Assembly: GCF_014856545.2 (NCBI RefSeq)
Contig: NZ_CP109811.1
Coordinates: 4,520,001-4,584,000, forward strand
Source of the DNA: Mesobacillus jeotgali
Lineage (GTDB): Bacteria > Bacillota > Bacilli > Bacillales > Cytobacillaceae
Direction: 5' to 3'
Length of the DNA stretch: 64,000 bases
In this document: positions 7,951 through 16,129 of the stretch, in pieces
How positions within the stretch are numbered: position 1 is the first letter of the stretch
Layout of the letters: the number at the start of each line of letters is the position of its first letter
Made by a program: the position numbers and the translations under genes
The notes under the pieces: generated by a model
Databases searched by the model: none
The model's input: the letters and a program-made list of their open reading frames with translations, nothing else
What the model was told of the DNA's origin: nothing

Positions 7951-10900
7951 TTAGCTTGCTGTTTCCCAAATTAGGTCTGCCCATTCTGGATGGTCGATGA
8001 ATGGGTTTCGGTTTTTTTGCCAGTTTTGGTAGATGGTTTCATTGCGGCGTTTTTCGAATTCATCTACTGGGTCTTGTTTGTGCCACTCTAGCAAGGTTGT
8101 GAGTTTGCCGTGAAGTGGTGCTGGAGAGGTATTGACTGTGTCTGATAGTTCCAGGTCCAGTTCTCCATTTCCTTCGTAACGAACGGCCATATAAAATAGC
8201 ATACGGGCAATATCACCCTTCACCCGATTAGGCGGTTCCCATGAATCTCCGTCATAGCGGCACTCGGTACATTCATTGTGAATTGAGCCGCCATTGTCGA
8301 AATCTTTGTTACCACGGCTGCTATTGACGGATGCATCCGTAGGTCTTAGGTGATGGATATCTGTTCCTGGTCCAACCGTAGTCCCGAAGTCTCCGTGGGA
8401 TTTAGCCCAGACGTGTTCCCTGTTCCAGTCATCTGCGTTGCCGCCATTGGTTGTCTTGGCTTGAGATCGCCCTGTATATAACAGGATAACATTGTCCTTA
8501 TTATTAGGGTCTTCATCCGTTTCCTTCAAAGCCTCCCATACCTGGGCATAGCTCAATTTCTCCTGGACCTTGATAATGTTATAAAGAGCAGACTTTAAGT
8601 CTGCTCCCGTTTTGCCATAGGCCGAATCGTAGTAACTGCTTGTTTCAGGAGTCTGGTCTTCTTCAGGGATGAATGGGGAAGAAATTTCTTTCCCCATTGA
8701 ATCCGTGAACTTGATTCCAGACGTGTCAACTCCGTCAGTGACAGTCCATTTCACTACATTTTCTGCACCTTTGATTTCTTTTACATTGGCATTATCAATG
8801 ACTACTTCTTTGACAGCTGCACCACTTAGGTCAATTACAGTATCCTGTTGAGCAGGAGAAATTACCACTTTCGTATTTTCAAGTCCATCTCCTTCAACTT
8901 TCGCTGTTTTCTTCAGCCAGATACCTTCACTGATTACAGATGTGCTATCTACTTTGATATAGCTGTTCGGTGCCCCTACAACTAGCTTCTTAGTCTTGAA
9001 ACCAGTCAGATTGTATACCTTGTTATAAACTACTGGTGCTTTCAAAGCCGTCTGGATAAGAAGCGGATCATGGTCACTTCCACGTCCATGCTCTTCCATG
9101 AATCCAGAGTTGATGTGAACCATGCTAACTCTAGTCGCGGCTTCCAAATTCTTCGTTACAAGGATATGGTCAAGTACTTGTGCATTACCCTGGTAAGAAT
9201 ATGAATATCTTTGGTCTGCAGGTACTTTTTCAACCATATTCACAAGTTCGTTGCCTTTTAGAGTCTGTAAAGGATTTGAGAACTCGAAGTCATTAAAGTC
9301 ACCTAATAGAATAATGTTCGCATTAGGATCCTTTGTTTTTACATCTTGAACGAATCCATTCACGACTTTCGCAATTTCCATGCGCTGTACTTCACTCTTT
9401 AATACAGGCGGCTGATTTTTACCGAATAACGGCTGGTCTCCGCCTTTTGAGTTGAAGTGGTTTGCTACAACAATAACGCTCTCACCCTGGAAGTTGAATT
9501 GAGCTGCAAGAGATTTGCGGCTGTCTTCGAATGCAGGGTTTGTTGGATCAATACGACCTGGGTTCAATGTCAGCTTTCCATTTTCAAAGCCCACTGCTTC
9601 TTCAGCAGTTCCTTTTGGTGCTTCCATTAATTCAACACGATCTTCATTGTAAAGGAATCCAACACGGATGTTACCGCCAGGCTGGCCTCCGTCAGTCTTA
9701 TCTACTGGCGCGATATCAGTATACGTATATGTTGGACCGCCAAGATCTTTGATTGTTTGGATCAATAGTGCAGCACTAGCAGATGCATCTGTTGTACCGC
9801 TGTCTGTTGGACCGTCATTGTCCTGTACTTCAGTCAGGCCAACGATATCAGGCGTCTTCATATTTTTTACAATTGCCTCAGCAAGCTTGGTAACTTTTGC
9901 AGCGTCCACCTTTGGTGAGAAGTTTTCCACGTTGTATGAAGCAACTGTCAATTTGTCTGCTGCCGGCACGATTGATGTGATTTCACGTTCGTTCGAGCCT
10001 GCTACTAATTCAGGAAGATTGGCTTTATTCGTTAATAGCTTGTAGTTGCTGTAACCATAGCTCATAACGCCTGTAATAGAGCCATTGAATTGATCTCCCA
10101 TTTTTGCAATGAAGCTTTCATCGTTCATGTCGACTGTAATTCTTTCAGGATTGAAGTCACCTTCAGATATACGCAATCCACCATCTGGAATGTTTGCATC
10201 CATTGTTCCTGGGATTACGACTACTTCACCATACTTCTGTGGTGCTACAACTTTTGCATCGTCAACCCGAACAAGCATGCCTTCTAAACTTTCATAGAAG
10301 TCAATTGCATCTTCTGCTGGATCAAAAATAGCCAATCCATCGTTGTCAATTACTTCGGTTGGAGCTGTGCGGTCAACACCAATAACCACTGGAGCAGGAA
10401 GAGTTTCACCGCTGCGGACCTTTTCAACCGTAGATGCAGCAATTTCTGTAGAAGGAAGATCTACCTGGTAACGGTCATCATATCCTTCAATAAAATGCTC
10501 TTTGATTTGACCAGAGACTTTTACTACATCTCCAGGAACTAGTCCATGCCCACTTTTATAAACAAGGATGCCATCAGATGTTGCGTCGTTTCCATCACCC
10601 TCAAGGTCCTGGATATAGACATCATTCTTGCCTAGAACGTAGGTTACAACACCTTCTACATCATTTACATTTAATCCCTCATATTTAGAGAAGTGACGTT
10701 CGCCCTGAATATCATAAATGCGGACAACGTCCTTTTGAATGATGTAGTCATACGTATAAACCTTGCTGCTTGTCAGGCCTTCTTTTACAGCAAGAGCCTT
10801 GATTGTCATATCTGCATTTACTGTGATTGGTGCACTATACACTGGGCTGCTGGCTGTTGGTTCACTGCCATCAGTCGTGTAGTGAATAGTTGCGCCTTCT

Positions 10901-12390
10901 GTATCTGTAGATAATGTTACTGAATCACCAGCTTGAACGAAGCCTGCACCAGGAGTTGCTACTACTGGGCGAACAAAGCTCGGATCAAGAACAATATCAG
11001 CTTCCGTCCTAGGAATCAGCTGGTGAACATCACGATAAGCGCCAAGAACGCCTGTGATTGAATCATAACTAGTGTCAACTTCTAACCATTCTTGAGTTCC
11101 TGGACGAAGCTGGTAAGAGTCGCCGTTTGCGTCAACAGCCGTATAGTTTCCGCTTGCGAAGCTCTCAACCTTTGATTTGCCTACTTTAACCAGCATTGCT
11201 TCATACTGTTCTGTAAGCTGCGCTGCAGTCAATTCTTTAGCAGCCGGAATTTCTTTTTGGCCGAGGACTTTGACATTCTCTGAACTTACTTCCAATTCTA
11301 AAAGCGAATTGTAGTCAACTACTTCACCGAATGCTTCCACTTCATCACCAGGCTGTACACTGACTGAACCGTATAGTACGATACCGGCATTTTCATCCTG
11401 GATGTAGATGTTTTTGCCGAGTACTGCTGTTACAACACCCGATGTAAGGGCAAAATCACCAGGGTTCATCGTTCTTACTTCGGAAATTGTTTTAAGGCTT
11501 AGAACAGTGTAAGTGTATTCTGCGACGTCACTGTTTTCCATACTATCTGCTACAGCAATTGCCTTGATTGTAGTATCTGCTGTGATTGCGATTGGAGCTG
11601 AATATACTGTTGATACAATTGTTGGCTCAGAGCCATCAACTGTGTAGTAAATTGTTGCGTCTTCAGTTGTAGTCGTTAATTCTACTTCAGTACCTGCTTT
11701 TACTGCTGAAGATGGTACGGAAGCAGTTACAGCTGAAACTTTTGTAGGCTCTTCGGAGGGTGCACCCGCCATTGTGTGGGAGCCGATGTGTTCATAAGTA
11801 TTCTGAGGATATGCATCCCACTCCGTTTCTGGGACAAACACGTCAGAAATATTTGTGTCGCCGGAAGTAACTGTACTCTTACGTACAAGCGTCATCTCAG
11901 CAGTTTTTGCTTCAGTACCCCATGATGATCCTGGGTCAAAACCTACTTGTCCAAAAGAATCAATAACTGTTCCACTATGTTTTAAAACAAGTGCATCATC
12001 ACCATTGTAGAATGTAATTGTGTGGGTCATATCCCCTAAATCCTTCAGTGCAGGTTCCGCACTAGCATTCACAATTACAAATGTTTCTCCATTGGCAAGT
12101 GTTGTTGAGATATCCGTTTGCTTTGAGAAATCTAAGGTTGTCCCAACAGTCTGATTACCATTGGTATAGAGCTCCAGGCTGTATTCAGTCAGATCTACAG
12201 CTTGACCGGTACCATTATATAGCTCTATTGCTTTATTGCTGTTCGAACCTTCCACATACTCAGAAATGATAAGGTCACTAGCAAGTGTAGCTGCTTTTAC
12301 CTGTTGAGCGATAAACGGCAAGAACAGGTTAACCACTAAAGCCAGTGTTAATAAAATGCTTAATGACTTCCTTTGTGATCGGTTAATCAT
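7951..12390 (-). CDS. Secreted ExeM/NucH-like DNase with a second endonuclease I domain
   Basis: Extracellular nuclease of 1479 aa. Order: signal peptide 1-33; lamin-tail domain about 37-190; chitobiase-C-terminal-like (FN3) domain 220-296; OB-fold region 300-465; a second chitobiase-like domain 470-550; further OB folds 555-790; endonuclease/exonuclease/phosphatase domain 813-1115 (ASYNVENF, GLTEVQD, NHFNSKGG, LGDFND, GSDHDP all intact); a beta-rich linker; and a C-terminal endonuclease I/Bsn-type domain 1252-1479 with WNREHVW and DIHHLRP. Two independent nuclease centres thus sit in one chain. No SLH repeats or LPXTG are visible, so it may be released or held by other domains. Probable role: degradation of extracellular DNA for phosphate and nucleosides, together with the SLH 5'-nucleotidase at 13665. 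ATG start behind AAAGGAGA. Confidence 0.88.
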   Translation of the reverse strand: MINRSQRKSLSILLTLALVVNLFLPFIAQQVKAATLASDLIISEYVEGSNSNKAIELYNGTGQAVDLTEYSLELYTNGNQTVGTTLDFSKQTDISTTLANGETFVIVNASAEPALKDLGDMTHTITFYNGDDALVLKHSGTVIDSFGQVGFDPGSSWGTEAKTAEMTLVRKSTVTSGDTNISDVFVPETEWDAYPQNTYEHIGSHTMAGAPSEEPTKVSAVTASVPSSAVKAGTEVELTTTTEDATIYYTVDGSEPTIVSTVYSAPIAITADTTIKAIAVADSMENSDVAEYTYTVLSLKTISEVRTMNPGDFALTSGVVTAVLGKNIYIQDENAGIVLYGSVSVQPGDEVEAFGEVVDYNSLLELEVSSENVKVLGQKEIPAAKELTAAQLTEQYEAMLVKVGKSKVESFASGNYTAVDANGDSYQLRPGTQEWLEVDTSYDSITGVLGAYRDVHQLIPRTEADIVLDPSFVRPVVATPGAGFVQAGDSVTLSTDTEGATIHYTTDGSEPTASSPVYSAPITVNADMTIKALAVKEGLTSSKVYTYDYIIQKDVVRIYDIQGERHFSKYEGLNVNDVEGVVTYVLGKNDVYIQDLEGDGNDATSDGILVYKSGHGLVPGDVVKVSGQIKEHFIEGYDDRYQVDLPSTEIAASTVEKVRSGETLPAPVVIGVDRTAPTEVIDNDGLAIFDPAEDAIDFYESLEGMLVRVDDAKVVAPQKYGEVVVIPGTMDANIPDGGLRISEGDFNPERITVDMNDESFIAKMGDQFNGSITGVMSYGYSNYKLLTNKANLPELVAGSNEREITSIVPAADKLTVASYNVENFSPKVDAAKVTKLAEAIVKNMKTPDIVGLTEVQDNDGPTDSGTTDASASAALLIQTIKDLGGPTYTYTDIAPVDKTDGGQPGGNIRVGFLYNEDRVELMEAPKGTAEEAVGFENGKLTLNPGRIDPTNPAFEDSRKSLAAQFNFQGESVIVVANHFNSKGGDQPLFGKNQPPVLKSEVQRMEIAKVVNGFVQDVKTKDPNANIILLGDFNDFEFSNPLQTLKGNELVNMVEKVPADQRYSYSYQGNAQVLDHILVTKNLEAATRVSMVHINSGFMEEHGRGSDHDPLLIQTALKAPVVYNKVYNLTGFKTKKLVVGAPNSYIKVDSTSVISEGIWLKKTAKVEGDGLENTKVVISPAQQDTVIDLSGAAVKEVVIDNANVKEIKGAENVVKWTVTDGVDTSGIKFTDSMGKEISSPFIPEEDQTPETSSYYDSAYGKTGADLKSALYNIIKVQEKLSYAQVWEALKETDEDPNNKDNVILLYTGRSQAKTTNGGNADDWNREHVWAKSHGDFGTTVGPGTDIHHLRPTDASVNSSRGNKDFDNGGSIHNECTECRYDGDSWEPPNRVKGDIARMLFYMAVRYEGNGELDLELSDTVNTSPAPLHGKLTTLLEWHKQDPVDEFEKRRNETIYQNWQKNRNPFIDHPEWADLIWETAS

Positions 12391-12519
12391 TAATTAAGTC
12401 TCCTTTTGAAGAAGTTTTTTTGTATTCCAGAAGATGATAGCCACCTTTTCAGTGGCATTTTTCGACAGGTCTAAAGTCTGACTTTTCACATAACAAAAGA
12501 TTCTTTTTACATTTTTAAA

Positions 12520-13599
12520 TTAATCTTCTAAAATTGTATCCCCTTCAACTGTTACGTTGAATAATACTACTTCTGTATTACCTTTTAAATAAAGGTCACC
12601 CTTTACTGTTGCGTTTTCTAACTTTTCAACTCCAGTTACATCAACTCTTACATCTCCGTAAAAGACTTTTGGATTCTCTGCTGTACCATTGAAGTTCGCT
12701 GGATTGACCATTGCCGGACCTGTAGCCCCTCCGCCTCCATTTCCAGCAACAGGTATAGTAAACTCAACAACCCCAGTCACCTTAATACCCTTGAATGTTA
12801 AAAGCGTATATTTTGTTCCTTCCTGCTGAATGGATGTCTTTAGCTCTACTGTTACTTCAGCAGAAGATGAACTTATGATTTTAGCTTCTATTACTTCTAA
12901 TCCATTATCGAAAACAAAATCAGAAGCTTTAAGATCTGTTACATCGTCTTTAAGTTTCAGATGAAGTGTGGTGCTATCCACGGACTGTATACTTAAGATT
13001 TCCGATATCACTACATCTTCTTTTGAGGACTTATATAAAAAGATCCCAAAGTCGCCACGTTTTACATTGGCATTGATTCCAAAGTTTTCTGCAGACATCC
13101 CTTTGGCAACTCCATTAGCAACAAGAGCTTGAACGGCTGGCTGGTAATTCTTTGGAACATCTTTGAATGACAAATCTGTCCCACCTTTTAAATCAAATCC
13201 TTTTTGAATCCAGATTGCCACTTCTCCACGAGTGATTGGACTGTTGGAATCAAATAGCGTTTTTGTTTTACCAGAAGTGATTCCTGCTGCTTTTAGCGCG
13301 TTGACTGCAGCTTGTCCGCGGTCAGGCACATCCTTGAACCCAGAATTGGGAGCCTTATCTGTATCTAGGCCCAACACCTTAGCTGTTAAGATGGCGGCAT
13401 CAATTCGTTTGATTTGCTCACTTATCCCAAACGAGGAGTCACTCATTCCCTTTGCCCCTTTTGATACAAGAAAGTCAATTGAGTCAGCATATCTTGGTGT
13501 AACATCAGAAAAATCAGCTGCTGCTGATGAGAAACCTGCTGATGCAACCATTAAAGCTGTCGCAGCTATTGCTACCATCTTGCGGTAAGACTTCTTCAT
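12520..13599 (-). CDS. SLH-domain surface protein with short beta-rich C-terminus
   Basis: A 359-aa protein with signal peptide (1-27) and three SLH repeats (about 30-190). Their sequence closely follows the N-termini of the two upstream proteins at 13665 and 16130, including the KRGD variant of the usual TRGE/TRAE motif. Residues 195-285 resemble a Big/SLAP-like beta domain. After a GGGG linker, the end (300-359) has solenoid-like V-x-G-D-L-Y-L-K-G strands and stops abruptly at ILED. The tail is short for such solenoids, so the gene may be a truncated or minimal relative. Strong AGGAGG upstream of ATG. Probable minor S-layer component. Confidence 0.8.
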   Translation of the reverse strand: MKKSYRKMVAIAATALMVASAGFSSAAADFSDVTPRYADSIDFLVSKGAKGMSDSSFGISEQIKRIDAAILTAKVLGLDTDKAPNSGFKDVPDRGQAAVNALKAAGITSGKTKTLFDSNSPITRGEVAIWIQKGFDLKGGTDLSFKDVPKNYQPAVQALVANGVAKGMSAENFGINANVKRGDFGIFLYKSSKEDVVISEILSIQSVDSTTLHLKLKDDVTDLKASDFVFDNGLEVIEAKIISSSSAEVTVELKTSIQQEGTKYTLLTFKGIKVTGVVEFTIPVAGNGGGGATGPAMVNPANFNGTAENPKVFYGDVRVDVTGVEKLENATVKGDLYLKGNTEVVLFNVTVEGDTILED

Positions 13600-13623
13600 T
13601 TACACAAGCCTCCTATGGTGACT

Positions 13624-13653
13624 AAGCACCTTCCAGTATACTGGAAGGTGCTT
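13624..13653. terminator. GGCACC-family perfect palindrome
   Basis: Thirty-base perfect palindrome (AAGCACCTTCCAGTA and complement), 12 bases 3' of the 5'-nucleotidase stop codon, between it and the next SLH gene. Confidence 0.75.
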
Positions 13654-13664
13654 GTCACTTATCA

Positions 13665-15803
13665 TTATTTCTGTGTATCTACAATTCTGCCTTCAACTTT
13701 TGGTTCAATTGTTTCAAATTGAGTCAAGTAGTCAACGAACATTTCGTAATCTACGAAGCCTGGTTCGCTTACGCGGCCTTCTGCATATGCGTTTGCGAAC
13801 ATTTCGTATCCATCTCCGCCTTTTGCAGTGAATGTGTTTGTAGCAACAAAGTAGTTTTTAGTTAAATCTAGCTCTGTGAACGTTCCATCCACACCTTTTA
13901 CTTCCACTTTAACGACTCTTTCTCCAGCTGGCTTGCTGCTGTCATAAGAGAATTTCATTCCTGAAATATGCAGGAATGCGCCGCTTTCCTTAGGAGCCTG
14001 GCTTACGCTGTGCTCAAGGGCAGCTTTGATTTCAGAACCTTTAAGGTTCATGATGCCTAGTGTGTTACCGAATGGCATTGTTGTTAAAACTTCACCCAAT
14101 GTAATATCGCCTTCATCGATTGAAGCACGGATACCACCGCCGTTTGTTACAGCGATAACAGTCTCAGGGTTGATTGTCTTAGCTTTTGCAAGCATACCAT
14201 CAGTGATCAGGTTACCAAGATTGGACTCCTGAGTACGAACGACTGCACGGTCTCCTTCAAGCTTGACTGCAGCAGATGTTCCGATGGACTGGTTTTGAAG
14301 CTCAGTCACTTTATCTTTGAAAGGTTTTACTAACTCTACAGCTTTTACATCTTCAGCTTTGTCCTTAAGGGCTACTAGCTCACCAGCATATCCAGTGATT
14401 GTTCCCCAGTAGTCAAACTCAACATCTAAAGTACCTAGCAAATCGCTATATTGGCCAGCTTGTACAATTAGAGTAGGCTCATCTTTTTCAATAAGCTTTG
14501 GCTCTGTAAGTTTTGTATGTGTATGTCCGCCAACAATGATATCGATTCCGTCTACTGCTTCAGCCAGTCTAAGATCATTATCATATGCAACATTATCGTC
14601 ATAGCCTAAGTGTGAAAGGGCGATGATTTTATGGATTCCCTCAGCTTCGAAAGCAGCAACCATTCTTTCTGCTTCTTCAACATAATTGCTGAATGTAATT
14701 TTGCCAGGACTTGAAATATCCTTTGTTTCTTCTGTTGTTAATCCAAAGATACCAACCTTCTGGCCATCGATTACTTTTACGATACCATCATAGATCTTAC
14801 CATCTTCGATTTTCTCGCCAATAGTTGCTGTTGCTTGAAGACCATTAAATAGAGCATCTTTTGAGAAGTCAACGTTAGAGCTGACAAATGGGAACTGTGC
14901 TCCTTTTACAAACTCAGAAAGGGCCTTATGTCCCTCTGCACTTGCGCCAAGGTCGAATTCATGGTTTCCGAAAGTCATAGCATCATAGCCAAGATAGTTC
15001 ATTAATGCTAAATCAGCTTGTCCCTCGAACTCGTTAAAATATAGAGTACCAGAGAATGCGTCCCCTGCACTTAGCAATAGAGCATCAGGGTTTTCAGCAC
15101 GAACTTCTTTAACTGCTGTTGCTAGTTTAGGAGCTTTATCTACATATCCGTGAGTATCATTCGTATGCATTAATGTTAATGCTAGGTCTCCATTTTCAAT
15201 TGCTTGAGCAGCCTTGAATAGGAAGATTGCATAATCGCCGCGCTTAGCAATTTGATTAACACCAAAGTTAGTATTAGAGAAGCCTTTAGCTACTTCGTTA
15301 GCAACCAAAGCTTGAACAGAAGCTTCATAGTTAGAGCTTACATCCTTAAAGTTAAAATCCGATTGACCAAGCAATCCGAATCCTCTTTCAATCCAAATAG
15401 CCAATTCTCCACGAGTGATGTAGCTATTGGAACCAAAACTAGTAGCATTCTTTCCGGATGCAATGCCATAGAATTTCAATGCATTTACAGCATCCTTCGC
15501 ACGATCAGGAACATCCTTGAATCCAGCCTCGGGAGCGCTTACATCATTAAGACCAAGAACATTAGCCAAAAGAACCGCAGCGTCAACACGCTTAATCGAC
15601 TCATTCACACCAAAATATGTAGAAGATTTACCGTTTGCACCTGCACCTACAACGAAATCAACCGCATCAACATAACGGCCTGATACATCTTTAAAGCTTG
15701 CAGCATCTGCAGCAGAAACTGCCGGTGCAACCGCTGACGCAACCATAGCTGCTGTTGCTGCAGTCGCAATGAACTTACGGGAAGACTTAGATACCATATC
15801 CAT
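13665..15803 (-). CDS. SLH-anchored 5'-nucleotidase / metallophosphatase
   Basis: A 712-aa surface enzyme. Signal peptide 1-32, three SLH repeats (about 36-78, 95-140, 152-198), then a calcineurin-like metallophosphatase (206-440) with HTNDTHG (213-219), a GDAFSG motif, GNHEFD, and GGHTHT, all metal-ligand signatures of the UshA/YfkN 5'-nucleotidase family. The C-terminal 5'-nucleotidase substrate domain (about 500-690) has VTNGGGIR and GGDGYEMF. Predicted job: dephosphorylate extracellular nucleotides so nucleosides and phosphate can be taken up. This is a natural partner for the secreted DNase two genes downstream. The SLH part is paralogous to the S-layer protein immediately upstream. An AGGAG lies five bases before ATG; Met3 is a possible alternative start. 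Confidence 0.9.
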   Translation of the reverse strand: MDMVSKSSRKFIATAATAAMVASAVAPAVSAADAASFKDVSGRYVDAVDFVVGAGANGKSSTYFGVNESIKRVDAAVLLANVLGLNDVSAPEAGFKDVPDRAKDAVNALKFYGIASGKNATSFGSNSYITRGELAIWIERGFGLLGQSDFNFKDVSSNYEASVQALVANEVAKGFSNTNFGVNQIAKRGDYAIFLFKAAQAIENGDLALTLMHTNDTHGYVDKAPKLATAVKEVRAENPDALLLSAGDAFSGTLYFNEFEGQADLALMNYLGYDAMTFGNHEFDLGASAEGHKALSEFVKGAQFPFVSSNVDFSKDALFNGLQATATIGEKIEDGKIYDGIVKVIDGQKVGIFGLTTEETKDISSPGKITFSNYVEEAERMVAAFEAEGIHKIIALSHLGYDDNVAYDNDLRLAEAVDGIDIIVGGHTHTKLTEPKLIEKDEPTLIVQAGQYSDLLGTLDVEFDYWGTITGYAGELVALKDKAEDVKAVELVKPFKDKVTELQNQSIGTSAAVKLEGDRAVVRTQESNLGNLITDGMLAKAKTINPETVIAVTNGGGIRASIDEGDITLGEVLTTMPFGNTLGIMNLKGSEIKAALEHSVSQAPKESGAFLHISGMKFSYDSSKPAGERVVKVEVKGVDGTFTELDLTKNYFVATNTFTAKGGDGYEMFANAYAEGRVSEPGFVDYEMFVDYLTQFETIEPKVEGRIVDTQK

Positions 15804-15896
15804 TCATTCTCCTCTTTTCTTTGACTATTTGTGGCACTCGCTGACTCAAGGAACTCATAATCTCGTATGATGATAGAATCAGAGACACCCACAACC

Positions 15897-15927
15897 ATTG
15901 TACCAAAAAAGCGGGAGGAACTGACAA
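15897..15927 (-). promoter_or_regulatory. Putative promoter of the SLH 5'-nucleotidase
   Basis: Minus strand: TTGTCA, 19-nt spacer, TACAAT. The spacing is slightly long. It follows the S-layer terminator, so the gene is likely transcribed separately from the S-layer gene. The rest of the 326-nt gap holds nothing else recognisable. Confidence 0.45.
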
Positions 15928-16084
15928 ATTATTTTCTTTCTTTATAATTTGTTTACAATTTCGACATCTCAATTTTAAAGATCTACTATTGGATTACTTC
16001 GTTTCTTTCTGGTATATCAAAATTAGGATGAATCAATCATTTTTCTATCATTCTTATTTTGCATTTAATAACTTTTACAAAGGC

Positions 16085-16118
16085 AAAAAAGAACCCGTTA
16101 CAAAATAACGGGTTCTTT
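16085..16118 (-). terminator. S-layer gene terminator
   Basis: AAAGAACCCGTTA / TAACGGGTTCTTTTTT, a 13-bp stem with T-run, starting 12 bases after the S-layer stop codon. Confidence 0.9.
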
Positions 16119-16129
16119 CTTTAAGAAAA

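Noticed and set aside
12425..12480. Terminator of the 12520 gene
   Set aside because: A GCCAC/GTGGC hairpin exists but the T-run lies on the wrong strand for that gene.
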